Notes: a model not told the origin generated them from the sequence alone. DNA of 64,000 nucleotides from Chitinophagaceae bacterium (GCA_019638595.1 JAHBTJ010000005.1:248001-312000); one strand, 5' to 3'; shown: positions 10,501 to 18,142, numbered from the stretch's first letter. Program-made: numbers and translations.

Positions 10501-10742
10501 CTTATTGCGTTTTCTGCTACCTGTAACTTACCTGTAGCCTGTACAAGCTGTTCTGTTGATTGTGCTGCCGCTTGTGCCTGTTTGCCGACATCCGCCAGTC
10601 CTTTGCCGCCATCAACAGAAATCTTAATGTTATTAATTTTCTCAATTTTCGACATTACGGAAGACAATAGCTCATCCAGAAAGTCAAGATCACTTTTAAC
10701 TTTCGCCCGATTGACTATACTATCTATCCGTTCGTCGCTCAT
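7515..10742 (-). CDS. Tail tape measure protein
   Basis: A 1075-residue, mostly helical protein from ATG 10742. The N-terminal 230 residues and residues about 540-830 are long coiled coils rich in E, K, Q and A. Residues about 265-335 contain hydrophobic stretches (for example AISNNLPILF, WGTALSVGVTLLTVYG), and a second Ala/Gly-rich hydrophobic region lies near residues 905-930 (AAVGAMGAAKLAVAAATP), as in tape measure proteins that thread into the host membrane. It is the longest gene of the tail module and follows the major tail and chaperone-position genes. Its length would set a long flexible tail. Start overlaps the upstream stop (ATGA). Confidence 0.9.
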   Translation of the reverse strand: MSDERIDSIVNRAKVKSDLDFLDELLSSVMSKIEKINNIKISVDGGKGLADVGKQAQAAAQSTEQLVQATGKLQVAENAISQTLDNLDQKWKEQTNSLRENIKLQILHESELKKIKELIKESNAAIESTGSSYSNVSQRILSLKQRESELKNAISEVSLAIKSQIKETQAAEGSYDQMNQELGQMRDLFRQISADERNGAFGAKLKQNITVLDAELKKIDASLGNFQRNVGNYKSGWNGLGNSINQITRELPAFTMSMQTGFLAISNNLPILFDEISKTKKEIAAMRAEGQKVPGLFKQLATSIISWGTALSVGVTLLTVYGKDIANFFIELFKGREKVDKFKLEMESLNEAYANGDYKKAIQNFYEIEVAIEQAKKGVIDKTEAVNIMNKSLNLAKGEVNNLKEAEQWLIDNKKDYLDMMLQKSLANAFFAKAAEESAKAATAGLNENVSTFEKVKIAALTSLGLNNKALGVLIKAQKEGTEEVKKDANDRKKIYEEMGKDAFAAFKGLEEKLGIKTGNETKAGRDKIFSMGDDIRKAQYEVQQRFLEDMQKQNDQIVKDDNETYKRRKEAAEKYLAVSLALKKLEYNFNLGEINTKEQQDKAVAEKDYKNIKEREKAIQYITDAAAAKRKANLAKYDSEEAAITDNYRTNYINKLLDFLKKEEDARIKHEDNLKKLASGDLKNQYDARLATLDKQYGQGLISEDQYNKKRLIAQFEYGVKSLRQEIEFAEQRLAIQRQIAEGSGDMDDRDKVFKMEQDLSVLRIALEQKVADFKISQNKRGNDAIRKNIEELATYSKYAVDMFGQIGDFLSIRYEKEKNRLQEQIDLIEKKRDTEIEAIRTTTASEQEKAALIAQINATADAKKTQLEQRQRLAQQKQARFDKALNIATIVQETAVAVIRALGMKPYSPANIAMAAAVGAMGAAKLAVAAATPIPQYAEGVGVDDNKSHPGGLAVVGDGGKKELVVTPGGKSFITPDKSTLVNLPKGTKVFPDANEVMEVAQTAAFKQLPVQNVKSEKDYTKEMIGALLGEIAQLRETVKNKETIQLNATRAGLSAMHKQHNNFWEYIGSNIR

Positions 10743-11374
10743 TTTCTCATTTTTTCACGTTCAACAAATCTGTTATACTGCCTTATTCTTTCACAGAACT
10801 CATATACGGTGATCTGATCGGTTATTATCATTTGCACATGATTTCCTAAAAGAATTAGCCAGTCAATGAAATATGCCCTTGTGATTTTTTTATCTCCGTT
10901 ACCCCTGAGCTTTTCTTTAATTGTATCGAATCTTATCTGCAAAAGATCACGTTCAATTACAAGCCCCCGGCTGCGTTTATAAGCCCTGTCTAGCAATTTG
11001 AAATATTCTTTCCGGTCGGCATAATCAAACCTGAAATCTATTTTCAATAATTTGTTTAGCTCGTCAAAAAGTGGAACATACGGAAATAGTTTAAGAGCTT
11101 TAATTATCTCCTCAACCTGAGTGATGATAAGATTAATCTTAATCAAAGCCTTCCACGATGATATAAAGTGTTTGTATTCTCCATCTCCCATCATATCAGT
11201 ATACTGCTGGTATATGTTGGTAAAGGCTGCCTCCAGCTCTGTTAAATGTGGTGATCCTTCTATTACAAGCGCATGAAGATTGTTGTCTACTACACAATCA
11301 ACAAACCGGCTTAACGGCAGTTTGTCAATCTGCCGAAAATACTTCGCGGATTGGCTTTTTATTGTAGATGGCAT
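10739..11374 (-). CDS. Tail assembly protein upstream of the tape measure, hypothetical
   Basis: Helical protein of 211 residues if started at ATG 11374 (MPSTIKSQ). A longer frame opens at ATG 11440, but its first 22 residues (basic, low complexity) lie entirely over the coding sequence of the small gene 11325-11522, so the internal start is preferred. Contains long amphipathic helices (EEIIKALKLFPYVPLFDELN) and no known domain. It sits directly before the tape measure gene, the position of tail assembly chaperones. A programmed frameshift with its neighbour was looked for and not supported. Confidence 0.6.
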   Translation of the reverse strand: MPSTIKSQSAKYFRQIDKLPLSRFVDCVVDNNLHALVIEGSPHLTELEAAFTNIYQQYTDMMGDGEYKHFISSWKALIKINLIITQVEEIIKALKLFPYVPLFDELNKLLKIDFRFDYADRKEYFKLLDRAYKRSRGLVIERDLLQIRFDTIKEKLRGNGDKKITRAYFIDWLILLGNHVQMIITDQITVYEFCERIRQYNRFVEREKMRK

Positions 11375-11522
11375 CGTCTGCCGTTCCGATACACCATTGA
11401 TTTTCTTCCTGCCAGATAGCCATAGTTTTCTTTTGCTCATTTGCTTGCTTTTTGGCTTCTACTTTTATTTTTTCGTATTCCGTACCATTTCCGGGTACGC
11501 CAAAACATCCGCAACTCATCAT
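11325..11522 (-). CDS. Small Cys-containing phage protein
   Basis: A 65-residue protein from ATG 11522, beginning MMSCGCFG and continuing with a K/E-rich helix (EKIKVEAKKQANEQKK) and a C-terminal strand region with W and C. Its start overlaps the stop of the preceding gene (11519-11968) by 4 nt. It lies in the tail assembly block. The CxC at the N-terminus could bind metal, but a single pair is not enough to say. No function is assigned. Confidence 0.5.
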   Translation of the reverse strand: MMSCGCFGVPGNGTEYEKIKVEAKKQANEQKKTMAIWQEENQWCIGTADDAIYNKKPIREVFSAD

Positions 11523-11968
11523 TTAAGCTTTAATCCTGTTTCTTGTTCAATCAAAAACTTCCAATAAGGACGCAAGTATTCTTCCACATACTCCTGCTTG
11601 AATCTCGGGCTCAACCCGAATATATCTCCATACTTTTCTTCCAGCCCCTGCCTTTTTGGGTCTTCCGACGTGGTTACTACGTTCAGACCTTTTACATCCG
11701 TTCTTATCCCTTTGTAGAAATCCCCTTCGTTGTAAAGAGTAACTCGGTCCGTAATTGATCCCAATCCTTTGCCAAACAATTGCTTCATGCGAATTGTCAA
11801 CGGCCGGTAGGATGGGATTATCTCTTTTCCGTCCGCGCGTAACCCCTGTGACATCTGTTCTGCGTTTAAGTCTGCGTAAGATCCTGTGGTATCACTCACC
11901 GACTTTACCGCCACGGCTGTTACGTCGAGGTTTCTCAACACTTCCCGAAGGTTTTTCACCGTTCCCAT
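11519..11968 (-). CDS. Phage minor tail or head-tail joining protein, hypothetical
   Basis: A 149-residue protein from ATG 11968. Central part has the pattern seen in many Bacteroidota phage proteins of this position: conserved P-x-T-x-x-M/I-K near residue 55, then TDRVTLYNEGDFYKGI, then an acidic GLSPRFKQEYVEEYLRPY helix near the C-terminus. Its first 26 codons overlap the 3' end of the 70-residue gene upstream. It is in the operon between the major tail protein and tape measure, suggesting tail completion or terminator function. Confidence 0.55.
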   Translation of the reverse strand: MGTVKNLREVLRNLDVTAVAVKSVSDTTGSYADLNAEQMSQGLRADGKEIIPSYRPLTIRMKQLFGKGLGSITDRVTLYNEGDFYKGIRTDVKGLNVVTTSEDPKRQGLEEKYGDIFGLSPRFKQEYVEEYLRPYWKFLIEQETGLKLK

Positions 11969-12104
11969 GATGCATTGCTTTACAAAGAGCGTACACCTCC
12001 TTTAATTTTTCTTCAGGAAGCGTATGCTTTTCGTGATTGACAAATTGAGATTCCGTAAGACCGGCAGCCCACTTATCGTTGATATAAACTCCATCGAACA
12101 CCAT
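11892..12104 (-). CDS. Small phage tail-module protein
   Basis: A 70-residue protein whose ATG at 12104 overlaps the stop of the major tail protein by one base (TAATG). The middle is helical (ESQFVNHEKHTLPEEKLKEVYALC), the last 20 residues are basic and disordered. Its 3' part overlaps the next gene by 77 nt in a different frame; both frames look usable, so this end is uncertain. No family recognised. Confidence 0.45.
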   Translation of the reverse strand: MVFDGVYINDKWAAGLTESQFVNHEKHTLPEEKLKEVYALCKAMHHGNGEKPSGSVEKPRRNSRGGKVGE

Positions 12105-13060
12105 TACTTAGTAAGTATTACGGACATTAATTCAAGACCAGTTACGTCTCCAGCGTCAAGTTGTGCCGGCGTTGGAGGATTCAGCCTGATTTGAGTGTCG
12201 CTTGATAATGCGCCAAATGCCGTATTGTCAAATGTTACGGTAAGCGCCTTTAGCCCATTGTCTACAGCGATAGATGTAATTGTCAATGGTGTTGCAAAAT
12301 TTGCCCCGGTGCCGGCACTAAAGTTTGCAGATAATGCAGCCAGCGCTGTTCCGTATTCATCAAATACATCATAGTTGCCAAGCAAATTTGAGGTCGGTAC
12401 TTCTGCCTTGACTTTATACACGTTTGATGCTTTGGACAGGTATGACAGGTTTGCATCAATCAAGGGGATAACGTCTTCAATATTGTTGCCGCTCAAATCT
12501 GCGAATACCGGATTGTCCATGTATTCTGAATTTGAAAGAATAGATATTGTAAATGTTACTACGCCCTCTTCAACATTCTGCCCGGTGGCAATTCTGTTGC
12601 CGGTGAAAAAAAGCTTTGCTTGGTAGCCTACCAGGTTAGCACCCTTCTTTGTACCCCACAAAACGCCATTGGCGTCATATTCAAATATTCTTATGGTCTG
12701 GTTATTGAAGGTTCTTAAACGCTTCAACAAGTCGGCGCCGGCAAATATCTTAACAGTATATACCGGTTTGCCCTCTCGAAGCGTCACCGTAAAACCAAGC
12801 CCGAGCGAACCGGTTGTGTTGGATTCAGAGGAATCTGCAATCTCCTGGGCTTCGTTGATAACAAAAATTTTATTTGCCGCGTCTTTGGAAAGCTTTGCGT
12901 TTGCAACAAGCGTATTAAACAAGGTGGTTTCGTCTGCATAACCTCCGGCATTAATAGCACCGTTGAAAATGAATACTTTTTTCAGTATCCCTTTACTTTT
13001 ATCGCACTGCAATTCCCCTGTGTTGGCTACACCTGCCTTACCGCATAATGAAAGAGCCAT
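12104..13060 (-). CDS. Major tail tube protein
   Basis: A 318-residue protein from ATG 13060. It has the composition of a tail tube subunit: G, A, N, T-rich beta strands, few charged helices, no signal peptide, and an Ig-like C-terminal section (residues about 230-318: LTITSIAVDNGLKALTVTF). Only 18 nt separate it from the upstream gene. It precedes the tail assembly and tape measure genes, the standard siphovirus order, and is the only abundant-structural-protein candidate in the tail block. Confidence 0.75.
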   Translation of the reverse strand: MALSLCGKAGVANTGELQCDKSKGILKKVFIFNGAINAGGYADETTLFNTLVANAKLSKDAANKIFVINEAQEIADSSESNTTGSLGLGFTVTLREGKPVYTVKIFAGADLLKRLRTFNNQTIRIFEYDANGVLWGTKKGANLVGYQAKLFFTGNRIATGQNVEEGVVTFTISILSNSEYMDNPVFADLSGNNIEDVIPLIDANLSYLSKASNVYKVKAEVPTSNLLGNYDVFDEYGTALAALSANFSAGTGANFATPLTITSIAVDNGLKALTVTFDNTAFGALSSDTQIRLNPPTPAQLDAGDVTGLELMSVILTK

Positions 13061-13078
13061 ATTAATAAGGTTTAATGA

Positions 13079-13645
13079 TTAACAAATTTTATTAGGATCA
13101 AATATTAGATTGTAATTGAATCGAAAACAATGGTACGGGTGCATATCAATGAATTTTAGACGGTCATCTCTTCTTGTCCCAGGATATTCCTTTAAAACAT
13201 TTTCAACTCCCAGTTCAAATCCTTCGTAGTTCATGCCGAATGAAAACTTTGATAAAGACCTGAATACCTGTTGCCTTAGTTCTTCGTCTGCCCTATGTTG
13301 AATAGTAGCTCCAAACCTGTCTTTTAATGCCATCTTATTCAGGTCTGCAAACATCACCAGATGCACGTTCACACGATTCATTACAGAGTTGGTAACCTCT
13401 GTTGAAATACCGAAGAATGAAATAGCATGAAGCCCGTCATTGAAATAAACTTCTTTGTATTCATTTCCTCCGATATACACCTCCGCTACATATCCGCCTT
13501 CAGACTGGTTACGGTATGCACGCCCATAGCACTCATACTGACCCTCATCTATTTCCCACGCATTCGTCAGGAAGCTATGAAGCTTGGTTTGCGCCTTTTG
13601 GATGGGTATATCAACGCCCGCCGGATTGTTTTTAAGAATTAACAT
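13079..13645 (-). CDS. Head-tail connector/tail completion protein, hypothetical
   Basis: A 188-residue protein from ATG 13645, overlapping the stop of the upstream gene. It contains aromatic-rich strands (ECYGRAYRNQ, HCFRFNYNLIF) and one helix (DEELRQQVFRSLSKF). It lies just upstream of the major tail protein, where neck and tail-terminator genes normally lie. Assignment is by position only. Confidence 0.5.
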   Translation of the reverse strand: MLILKNNPAGVDIPIQKAQTKLHSFLTNAWEIDEGQYECYGRAYRNQSEGGYVAEVYIGGNEYKEVYFNDGLHAISFFGISTEVTNSVMNRVNVHLVMFADLNKMALKDRFGATIQHRADEELRQQVFRSLSKFSFGMNYEGFELGVENVLKEYPGTRRDDRLKFIDMHPYHCFRFNYNLIFDPNKIC

Positions 13646-14916
13646 AGGCTGACAGATTGTGCTTTAGCTACCGGGAAGAATGATTCTTTAACTCTTTTTA
13701 ACTCGGAGTTAATTTTATCCTGTAGTCCAAATGTTTTAGGTACATCCGAAACAGGTATCGCGCCATTCAATTCATACTGTACCCCCATTTTGTCAAGATC
13801 GGTTTTCAACATGCGTTCAGTACGGTTACTTCTTGTGCTGTATATTATTTGTTTTACAACATTATGCGCAACCTGAAGTCCTATAGCATTATCAAACAAA
13901 TGAGCCTGTTTTAAAATGGATTCAGTATGATCTTTGAAGGTGGATATTTCCATATTCAGTCCATGGCTACGATTAGATAGAGAAGACTGCTTTCTGTCGA
14001 AAGTGTCCGTCTTATCAGCTGATATAAAGTCAAAGCCTACGACCTTGCATTTATTTTTACGTCCATATTCATCTATGGCTCTGGCTGATCCCAAATCACC
14101 CTGATAGTATCCTAAATAGAAATGCCCGCCCAGGTAATCACCAGAGAGGTAAGTAAGAACAAGCTCGTTTGACAACTCAACCTGTACTGTTTCGTTTGCG
14201 CTTGCCGTTACCTGCTGTTGCCAGATAGGAACTTCTCTTGTTTCGTGATACAGGTATAAATTAAAGGTTATGTTCTGATTAAAATATAGCTGTATAGAAT
14301 TGATCCGCAAACCAAATTTGGGAGCCACAAGAAAACGAACGCCAACAAACTTATCTCCGTTCTCGATCTCACTATTGTTTTCGATTCTGTCAAAGAGCAA
14401 TGTGTTATCAACTAATTCGGTTTCACTGAAAACTTTTGTAAGGCATGAGATTATAGAACCTCTTGTTAATTGCTGTACCTCAGCGCTTAAATTACCTTCA
14501 ATCGTTTCGCTGATATTCGGGATGGTAACCAGAGGATGAAACGACCCGTCGTCAAAGTATCTGCCAGACCTGCTTTGTTGTAGCGAGACATCTACATTAC
14601 CACGCCATCCTATCCTGGATGTAAGCACAGTCATTACCTTCGGATAGTTAAATCCGTTAGTATACCATCCTGTCGTTGTGCTACCCGTAACAAAAGATGG
14701 AATGAAGTAAAAGACCTCGCCGTTTTCTGTTGCATTAGGTACGGAAAATCCGCCCCCGGGCAGCACCGAATATTCTGAATTAGTTACCCTTCCCAAACCC
14801 CTTTTTTCGAGATGCCCGCCCACGCCCGCAAGCGACGGAATAGGAAAGTCTGTACTACCCGCAGGCTGGTCATAAAGACCAGATCCTCCTACTACTATCT
14901 CGTAAAAGGTGTTCAT
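13639..14916 (-). CDS. Phage structural protein of the head-tail region, hypothetical
   Basis: A 425-residue protein started at ATG 14916 (MNTFYEIVVGG). The open frame runs further upstream to 15081, but those 55 residues are over the neighbouring gene 14913-15317; the chosen start forms an ATGA overlap with that gene's stop, typical of this operon. The protein is beta-rich with a central section of alternating polar residues (residues about 200-290, IQLYFNQNITFNLYLYHE). No signal peptide. The gene follows the capsid protein; a minor capsid, neck or stopper role is plausible but not shown. Confidence 0.55.
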   Translation of the reverse strand: MNTFYEIVVGGSGLYDQPAGSTDFPIPSLAGVGGHLEKRGLGRVTNSEYSVLPGGGFSVPNATENGEVFYFIPSFVTGSTTTGWYTNGFNYPKVMTVLTSRIGWRGNVDVSLQQSRSGRYFDDGSFHPLVTIPNISETIEGNLSAEVQQLTRGSIISCLTKVFSETELVDNTLLFDRIENNSEIENGDKFVGVRFLVAPKFGLRINSIQLYFNQNITFNLYLYHETREVPIWQQQVTASANETVQVELSNELVLTYLSGDYLGGHFYLGYYQGDLGSARAIDEYGRKNKCKVVGFDFISADKTDTFDRKQSSLSNRSHGLNMEISTFKDHTESILKQAHLFDNAIGLQVAHNVVKQIIYSTRSNRTERMLKTDLDKMGVQYELNGAIPVSDVPKTFGLQDKINSELKRVKESFFPVAKAQSVSLC

Positions 14917-15317
14917 TGATTGTATCGTCTTGCTACGTACCTGACAGATAATATACTTGACATGGTACCATAGCCGGTATGAATCACCCGTAGAAATACG
15001 GGAACAGGAGCGGATATATAAAAAGATCTTGTTTGAGATGCTACATCCGTAACAGATTGAGCTACCGTAAGGGTGTCCCAATTTGATCCATCGAGGCTCC
15101 CTTGTACCTTGATATTACCAGCTACAGTGCCTGATACCTTCGTGGCTTTCGCCTGTATTACAACGCCGGAATAGCCTGCGGTCAACCGAATAACCTTCGA
15201 TGCTGCACCTCCGTTTGATACAGTGTCTCCAGCAGTGAGAGGTATTATTGTTGCCGATTGTGCGTTTGACCGAACTGCTCCAATCACTAGCGCAACGAAT
15301 AAGATTGCTATTTTCAT
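14913..15317 (-). CDS. Small exported protein encoded inside the head-tail operon
   Basis: A 134-residue protein from ATG 15317. It begins with a clear signal peptide (MKIAILFVALVIGAV, cleavage likely after S-N-A-Q), then a compact beta sandwich-like domain of about 114 residues (TIIPLTAGDTVS, GNIKVQGSLDGSNW). It sits 22 nt after the capsid gene and overlaps the next gene by ATGA, so it is made with virion proteins. The mature part resembles small structural or Ig-like decoration domains, but an export signal would send it to the periplasm. Possibilities are a periplasmic superinfection-exclusion or surface protein, or a virion protein whose apparent signal is not cleaved. Confidence 0.6.
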   Translation of the reverse strand: MKIAILFVALVIGAVRSNAQSATIIPLTAGDTVSNGGAASKVIRLTAGYSGVVIQAKATKVSGTVAGNIKVQGSLDGSNWDTLTVAQSVTDVASQTRSFYISAPVPVFLRVIHTGYGTMSSILSVRYVARRYNQ

Positions 15318-15339
15318 TATCGTTTAGTTTTAAAAGTGA

Positions 15340-16389
15340 TTAAGAGCCTTGACCAACCAGGTGTACAACGCTGTCTCCAGCCGCAGATAAAGGAGGTAAG
15401 GCATACGCAATAGTCAGCGCTATTTCCCATTCATCCACAATATCCTGGGTGCTTCCTCCTGTTGTGTTGGCGGATGTGTCCGCACGTTGTGTGTACATAG
15501 ATATGTCTGCTACCGAGCCGCTTCCGAATGGATCAGAAACAGTGCCGAGCATACCCACTTCGTTTTCTCCGGAGTTAACACCAGAGCGGTTAAGAGGATC
15601 ATTCCACGGCATCGCCGATAACGCGCCAGCGGGCATAATCAGTACAGCCCCATTCGTATAGGTAGAGCTCACTACATCCTGCGTGCGACTGATGTTCAAT
15701 CCATTGAACTGAAATGAGGTGTTAACTGCATTTCCTGACGCCTGGTTCATTGCATACTCAAAAGCGTCTGCCTGTTGAAGATCAGCGACAATGTCATATT
15801 CAGGCAGGAATTTACGCGCCATCATAAATGACTTAATTTTCTGAGCAAAGACAGACCTTCTGTCGGCGTCAATAAAAAGTGAGTAGCTTGTATCTTCCCA
15901 TGTTCCAGGGTTTGCGGATGCTATTTCCGCATTAACGGCGCCGGCTGACAGTTGGCAGCGATTTGCATATAAGAATGCAAGGGCTGTTGTATCATGCCTC
16001 GTGCGGAGGTTTTTCCACTTCATCTCATACAGGTTGTTGAACATGTTTTGATATGTTACAACATTATTCTGTGCGATTTTGCGGGGTAGCTGAATTTTTT
16101 CCACGTGAGTCACGTATGTGAGCTCTATCTTGCCGGAATCGCCATATGAACCGGTGTGGTTGTGCGCCTTAGCGGTTGTCGCTCCTGCTGCTACGTCTTT
16201 ATGGTAATATATATCTACCGGACGTAATTCTGACGCTCTCAATTCGGATGCATTAGGAATTGATATTTCTTGGTTTTTCAACGCAAGCTCCAATACTGTT
16301 GGCATTTTCCTGCGCTGCTCCGGAGCGTTATTCTTAGCAGTAACAACAGCCTGACCTTTAGCAAGGACTGATGTGGCATAGTTTGCCAT
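15340..16389 (-). CDS. Major capsid protein
   Basis: A 349-residue protein started at ATG 16389 (MANYATSVLAKGQ); the frame stays open to 16461, but that extension runs into the hairpin region and is not credible. The sequence is typical of large capsid subunits: a long N-terminal arm with a basic segment (NNAPEQRRKMP), a central region with helices (YQNMFNNLYEMKWKNLR, FAQKIKSFMMARKFL), and a conserved beta-rich C-terminal domain with ALTIAYALP near the end. It follows the scaffold-like gene and precedes head-tail genes. HK97-like fold is inferred from position and pattern. It has a 120-nt leader with a strong stem-loop. Confidence 0.8.
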   Translation of the reverse strand: MANYATSVLAKGQAVVTAKNNAPEQRRKMPTVLELALKNQEISIPNASELRASELRPVDIYYHKDVAAGATTAKAHNHTGSYGDSGKIELTYVTHVEKIQLPRKIAQNNVVTYQNMFNNLYEMKWKNLRTRHDTTALAFLYANRCQLSAGAVNAEIASANPGTWEDTSYSLFIDADRRSVFAQKIKSFMMARKFLPEYDIVADLQQADAFEYAMNQASGNAVNTSFQFNGLNISRTQDVVSSTYTNGAVLIMPAGALSAMPWNDPLNRSGVNSGENEVGMLGTVSDPFGSGSVADISMYTQRADTSANTTGGSTQDIVDEWEIALTIAYALPPLSAAGDSVVHLVGQGS

Positions 16390-16453
16390 GTTACCAAAAA
16401 TTAAAGAGTTAATGAAGATTGTTAAGGTGGAGTACCACTCCGGAAGATTATGC

Positions 16454-16508
16454 AGTACCACTGCTTACGTCAACTTGCAGGTACCACCTGCGGTGAGTTG
16501 ACGGTACT
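16454..16508. repeat. Multi-stem inverted repeat in the capsid gene leader
   Basis: Nested complementary arms: AGTACC (16454-16459) with GGTACT (16503-16508), GTCAACT (16469-16475) with AGTTGAC (16496-16502), and GCAGGT (16477-16482) with ACCTGC (16486-16491) around a 3-nt loop. Together they fold into one long hairpin. It lies between the promoter-like motif at 16507-16532 and the capsid start, so it would form in the 5' leader of the capsid mRNA. It could stabilise the mRNA, end upstream transcripts, or bind a protein. Confidence 0.6.
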
Positions 16509-16532
16509 AAATTACAATAGTTTGTTTAAACT
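16507..16532 (-). promoter_or_regulatory. Candidate late promoter for the capsid operon
   Basis: Minus strand: TTTAAAC (16524-16530), 9 nt, then TAATTTAG (16507-16514), one base from TAnnTTTG. The upstream box sits in the 14-bp palindrome-like AGTTTGTTTAAACT (16519-16532), which recurs with one change at 25998-26011. Predicted transcription would start just inside the hairpin at 16454-16508. It would give the capsid operon its own promoter below the terminase-portal genes. Confidence 0.4.
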
Positions 16533-16776
16533 ATAAAAGTTTTTTCGAAAAAAAATTAAAATATATGCCATTTATATTTATTGGATTCCTGAACTTATGA
16601 GATGGAAACTTTTTTAGTCGAGATATCATCTGCCTGCCTTTTAATAATGAGGCTATGCTTTCGTTAGAAATTCTTAACCCCTTAAAGTGCCAATAATAAT
16701 CGGGGGTTTTCATAACTACTAAGCGATGTTTTTCCGGGAACTGTAAAACGGTATGAAAGACTTCATTTGTTTGCAT
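16531..16776 (-). CDS. Small phage protein inserted before the capsid gene, hypothetical
   Basis: An 81-residue basic protein from ATG 16776, two bases after the stop of the gene upstream. Sequence is unremarkable (FPEKHRLVVMKTPDYYWHFKGLR), ends in FFSKKLL, and has no known domain. It is AT-rich compared with the capsid gene. Together with 16779-17213 it interrupts the usual scaffold-capsid neighbourhood and looks like an accessory insertion. Confidence 0.5.
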   Translation of the reverse strand: MQTNEVFHTVLQFPEKHRLVVMKTPDYYWHFKGLRISNESIASLLKGRQMISRLKKFPSHKFRNPININGIYFNFFSKKLL

Positions 16777-16778
16777 GG

Positions 16779-17213
16779 CTATAGGTTTATTTCAAGTTCT
16801 TTTCCTGTCAAAATATAATAAGCGTTTTGCAGTTGGTGGATATACTTTATAATATTGGGCAAATAAACTCTTTCAGCCTGTTCATAATTTCTACTTTCCA
16901 ATATAAATACATTTGCTCCATTATCATATCTAAGTACATTATATTTATTCCATAATGTTTTATCAAAATAACACCCGTTAACCTGATCAAACCCACATTT
17001 TTTTAGCATTTCTGGAGTGATCGGTATCGGGTCTATGCTTTCTGGAGTAATAGTATGATAAAAATGGGCAAACTCACCAAGTCCATCTGAAATCATACCG
17101 TGGTCGGTGATGGTTGCTCCATTGATTCCGGCTGGCTCAATTTTTTCTACATAAATAATGCTTTCGCCATCTGTGACCAGGTTTCCCAATCTTAGATCTT
17201 TTGGATTAATCAT
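16779..17213 (-). CDS. Conserved Bacteroidota phage-type hypothetical protein (INPKDLRLGN start)
   Basis: A 144-residue protein from ATG 17213. It begins with the signature INPKDLRLGNLV and has an IPITPEMLKKCGF segment near residue 70 and a C-terminal helix LPNIIKYIHQLQNAYYILTGKEL. Proteins with this layout are common as single accessory genes in Bacteroidota prophages and mobile elements, with unknown function. Here it sits between scaffold and capsid genes. It is AT-richer than the structural genes, which fits later gain. Confidence 0.6.
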   Translation of the reverse strand: MINPKDLRLGNLVTDGESIIYVEKIEPAGINGATITDHGMISDGLGEFAHFYHTITPESIDPIPITPEMLKKCGFDQVNGCYFDKTLWNKYNVLRYDNGANVFILESRNYEQAERVYLPNIIKYIHQLQNAYYILTGKELEINL

Positions 17214-17291
17214 ATCTCATTATACTATTTTATCGTCAGCAATAAAACCAGGTATAGAAATACCCGGATGTGTTTGGACGAACTGCTTAAA

Positions 17292-18134
17292 CTAGCTATA
17301 CATGTCAAAGTCCTGAACCTCTTTAGACTGCTTTGCCAAAGCGTTTAGGTACTCGTCTCCTAACAGGTTCTTTCCCGGGTTTTCGGCTTTCCATTTAGCC
17401 TCAAACGCTGAGGCTGTTTTAATTCCATTTGTAGGAGGCGGTGGCGGATTATCGCCTCCTCCGCGCCCTCCATGTGGCGGTATTGGAGGGGTGTTGCCTA
17501 TCCATTTTTTTTCTGTGAAGAAGTCGGCTATTGCCTGCTGTGGGTCAATAGGTGACTGCGAATCCTTGCTACGGAGAATTTCTCCATTGCGTTTTACAAC
17601 AGTTTTTCCGTCCTGCTGCTCAAACTGAAAGTTCATCTTGACCAATGCAAGACGTTCACTATCTGTCAGATCTTTACTTCTGTCTGTTGGGAAGTGGGAG
17701 ATTAACTTAACATCCCACGCGGCATCTGCGGCGCGTTTTTCATAGTCTGCCTTTTCTTTTATCAGGGACTCTTTGTCTTTAAGAAGCAGGCTGACCTGAT
17801 CCTTTAGTCCCTGGTCGCCCTGCGATAGTTTTGCATTAACTGCCTCGACAACCTTATCAACATCTACGCCTATATTGTCGTCAAGGTTGAATTTTTTTCT
17901 AAACGCTTTTGCTGCAAGCTCTTTTCCTTTAGCCTCTCCCTTTGTTTCTCCTGCCTTCTCACCTTCTTTCACCTTGTTGGCATCCCTGGTAACCAGGTCA
18001 GCCGTTTTAATTACTGTTACATCTTCCGGAACTTCATAATCTACCTCATCGGCAGCGGTTACGGCGGCAATGAGCTTATCTACATCAAAGCCGAACGCCT
18101 TTATTTTGTCTTTTGATTCTTGCTTTAGTGCCAT
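17292..18134 (-). CDS. Capsid scaffolding-like protein
   Basis: A 280-residue acidic, mostly helical protein from ATG 18134. The middle (residues about 75-145) is a K/E/D-rich coiled coil (DQVSLLLKDKESLIKEKADYEKR); residues about 218-240 form a flexible P/G-rich linker (PPIPPHGGRGG then PPPPP); the C-terminal 45 residues form a short helical domain ending DFDMYS. Scaffolds have this design, with a C-terminal capsid-binding helix. Position just upstream of the capsid gene supports it. No protease motif was seen in it. Confidence 0.65.
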   Translation of the reverse strand: MALKQESKDKIKAFGFDVDKLIAAVTAADEVDYEVPEDVTVIKTADLVTRDANKVKEGEKAGETKGEAKGKELAAKAFRKKFNLDDNIGVDVDKVVEAVNAKLSQGDQGLKDQVSLLLKDKESLIKEKADYEKRAADAAWDVKLISHFPTDRSKDLTDSERLALVKMNFQFEQQDGKTVVKRNGEILRSKDSQSPIDPQQAIADFFTEKKWIGNTPPIPPHGGRGGGDNPPPPPTNGIKTASAFEAKWKAENPGKNLLGDEYLNALAKQSKEVQDFDMYS

Positions 18135-18142
18135 AATTTTTT

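Noticed and set aside
11325-11968. Programmed frameshift in tail assembly chaperone genes
   Set aside because: The overlapping genes differ by a +1/-2 register and no slippery heptamer was found at the overlaps; separate genes explain the data.
14917-15081. N-terminal extension of the 13639-14916 gene
   Set aside because: The extra 55 residues lie over the signal-peptide gene in another frame and read as noise; the ATGA start at 14916 fits the operon.
16390-16461. N-terminal extension of the capsid protein
   Set aside because: It runs into the leader hairpin; MANYATS at 16389 is a normal capsid start.
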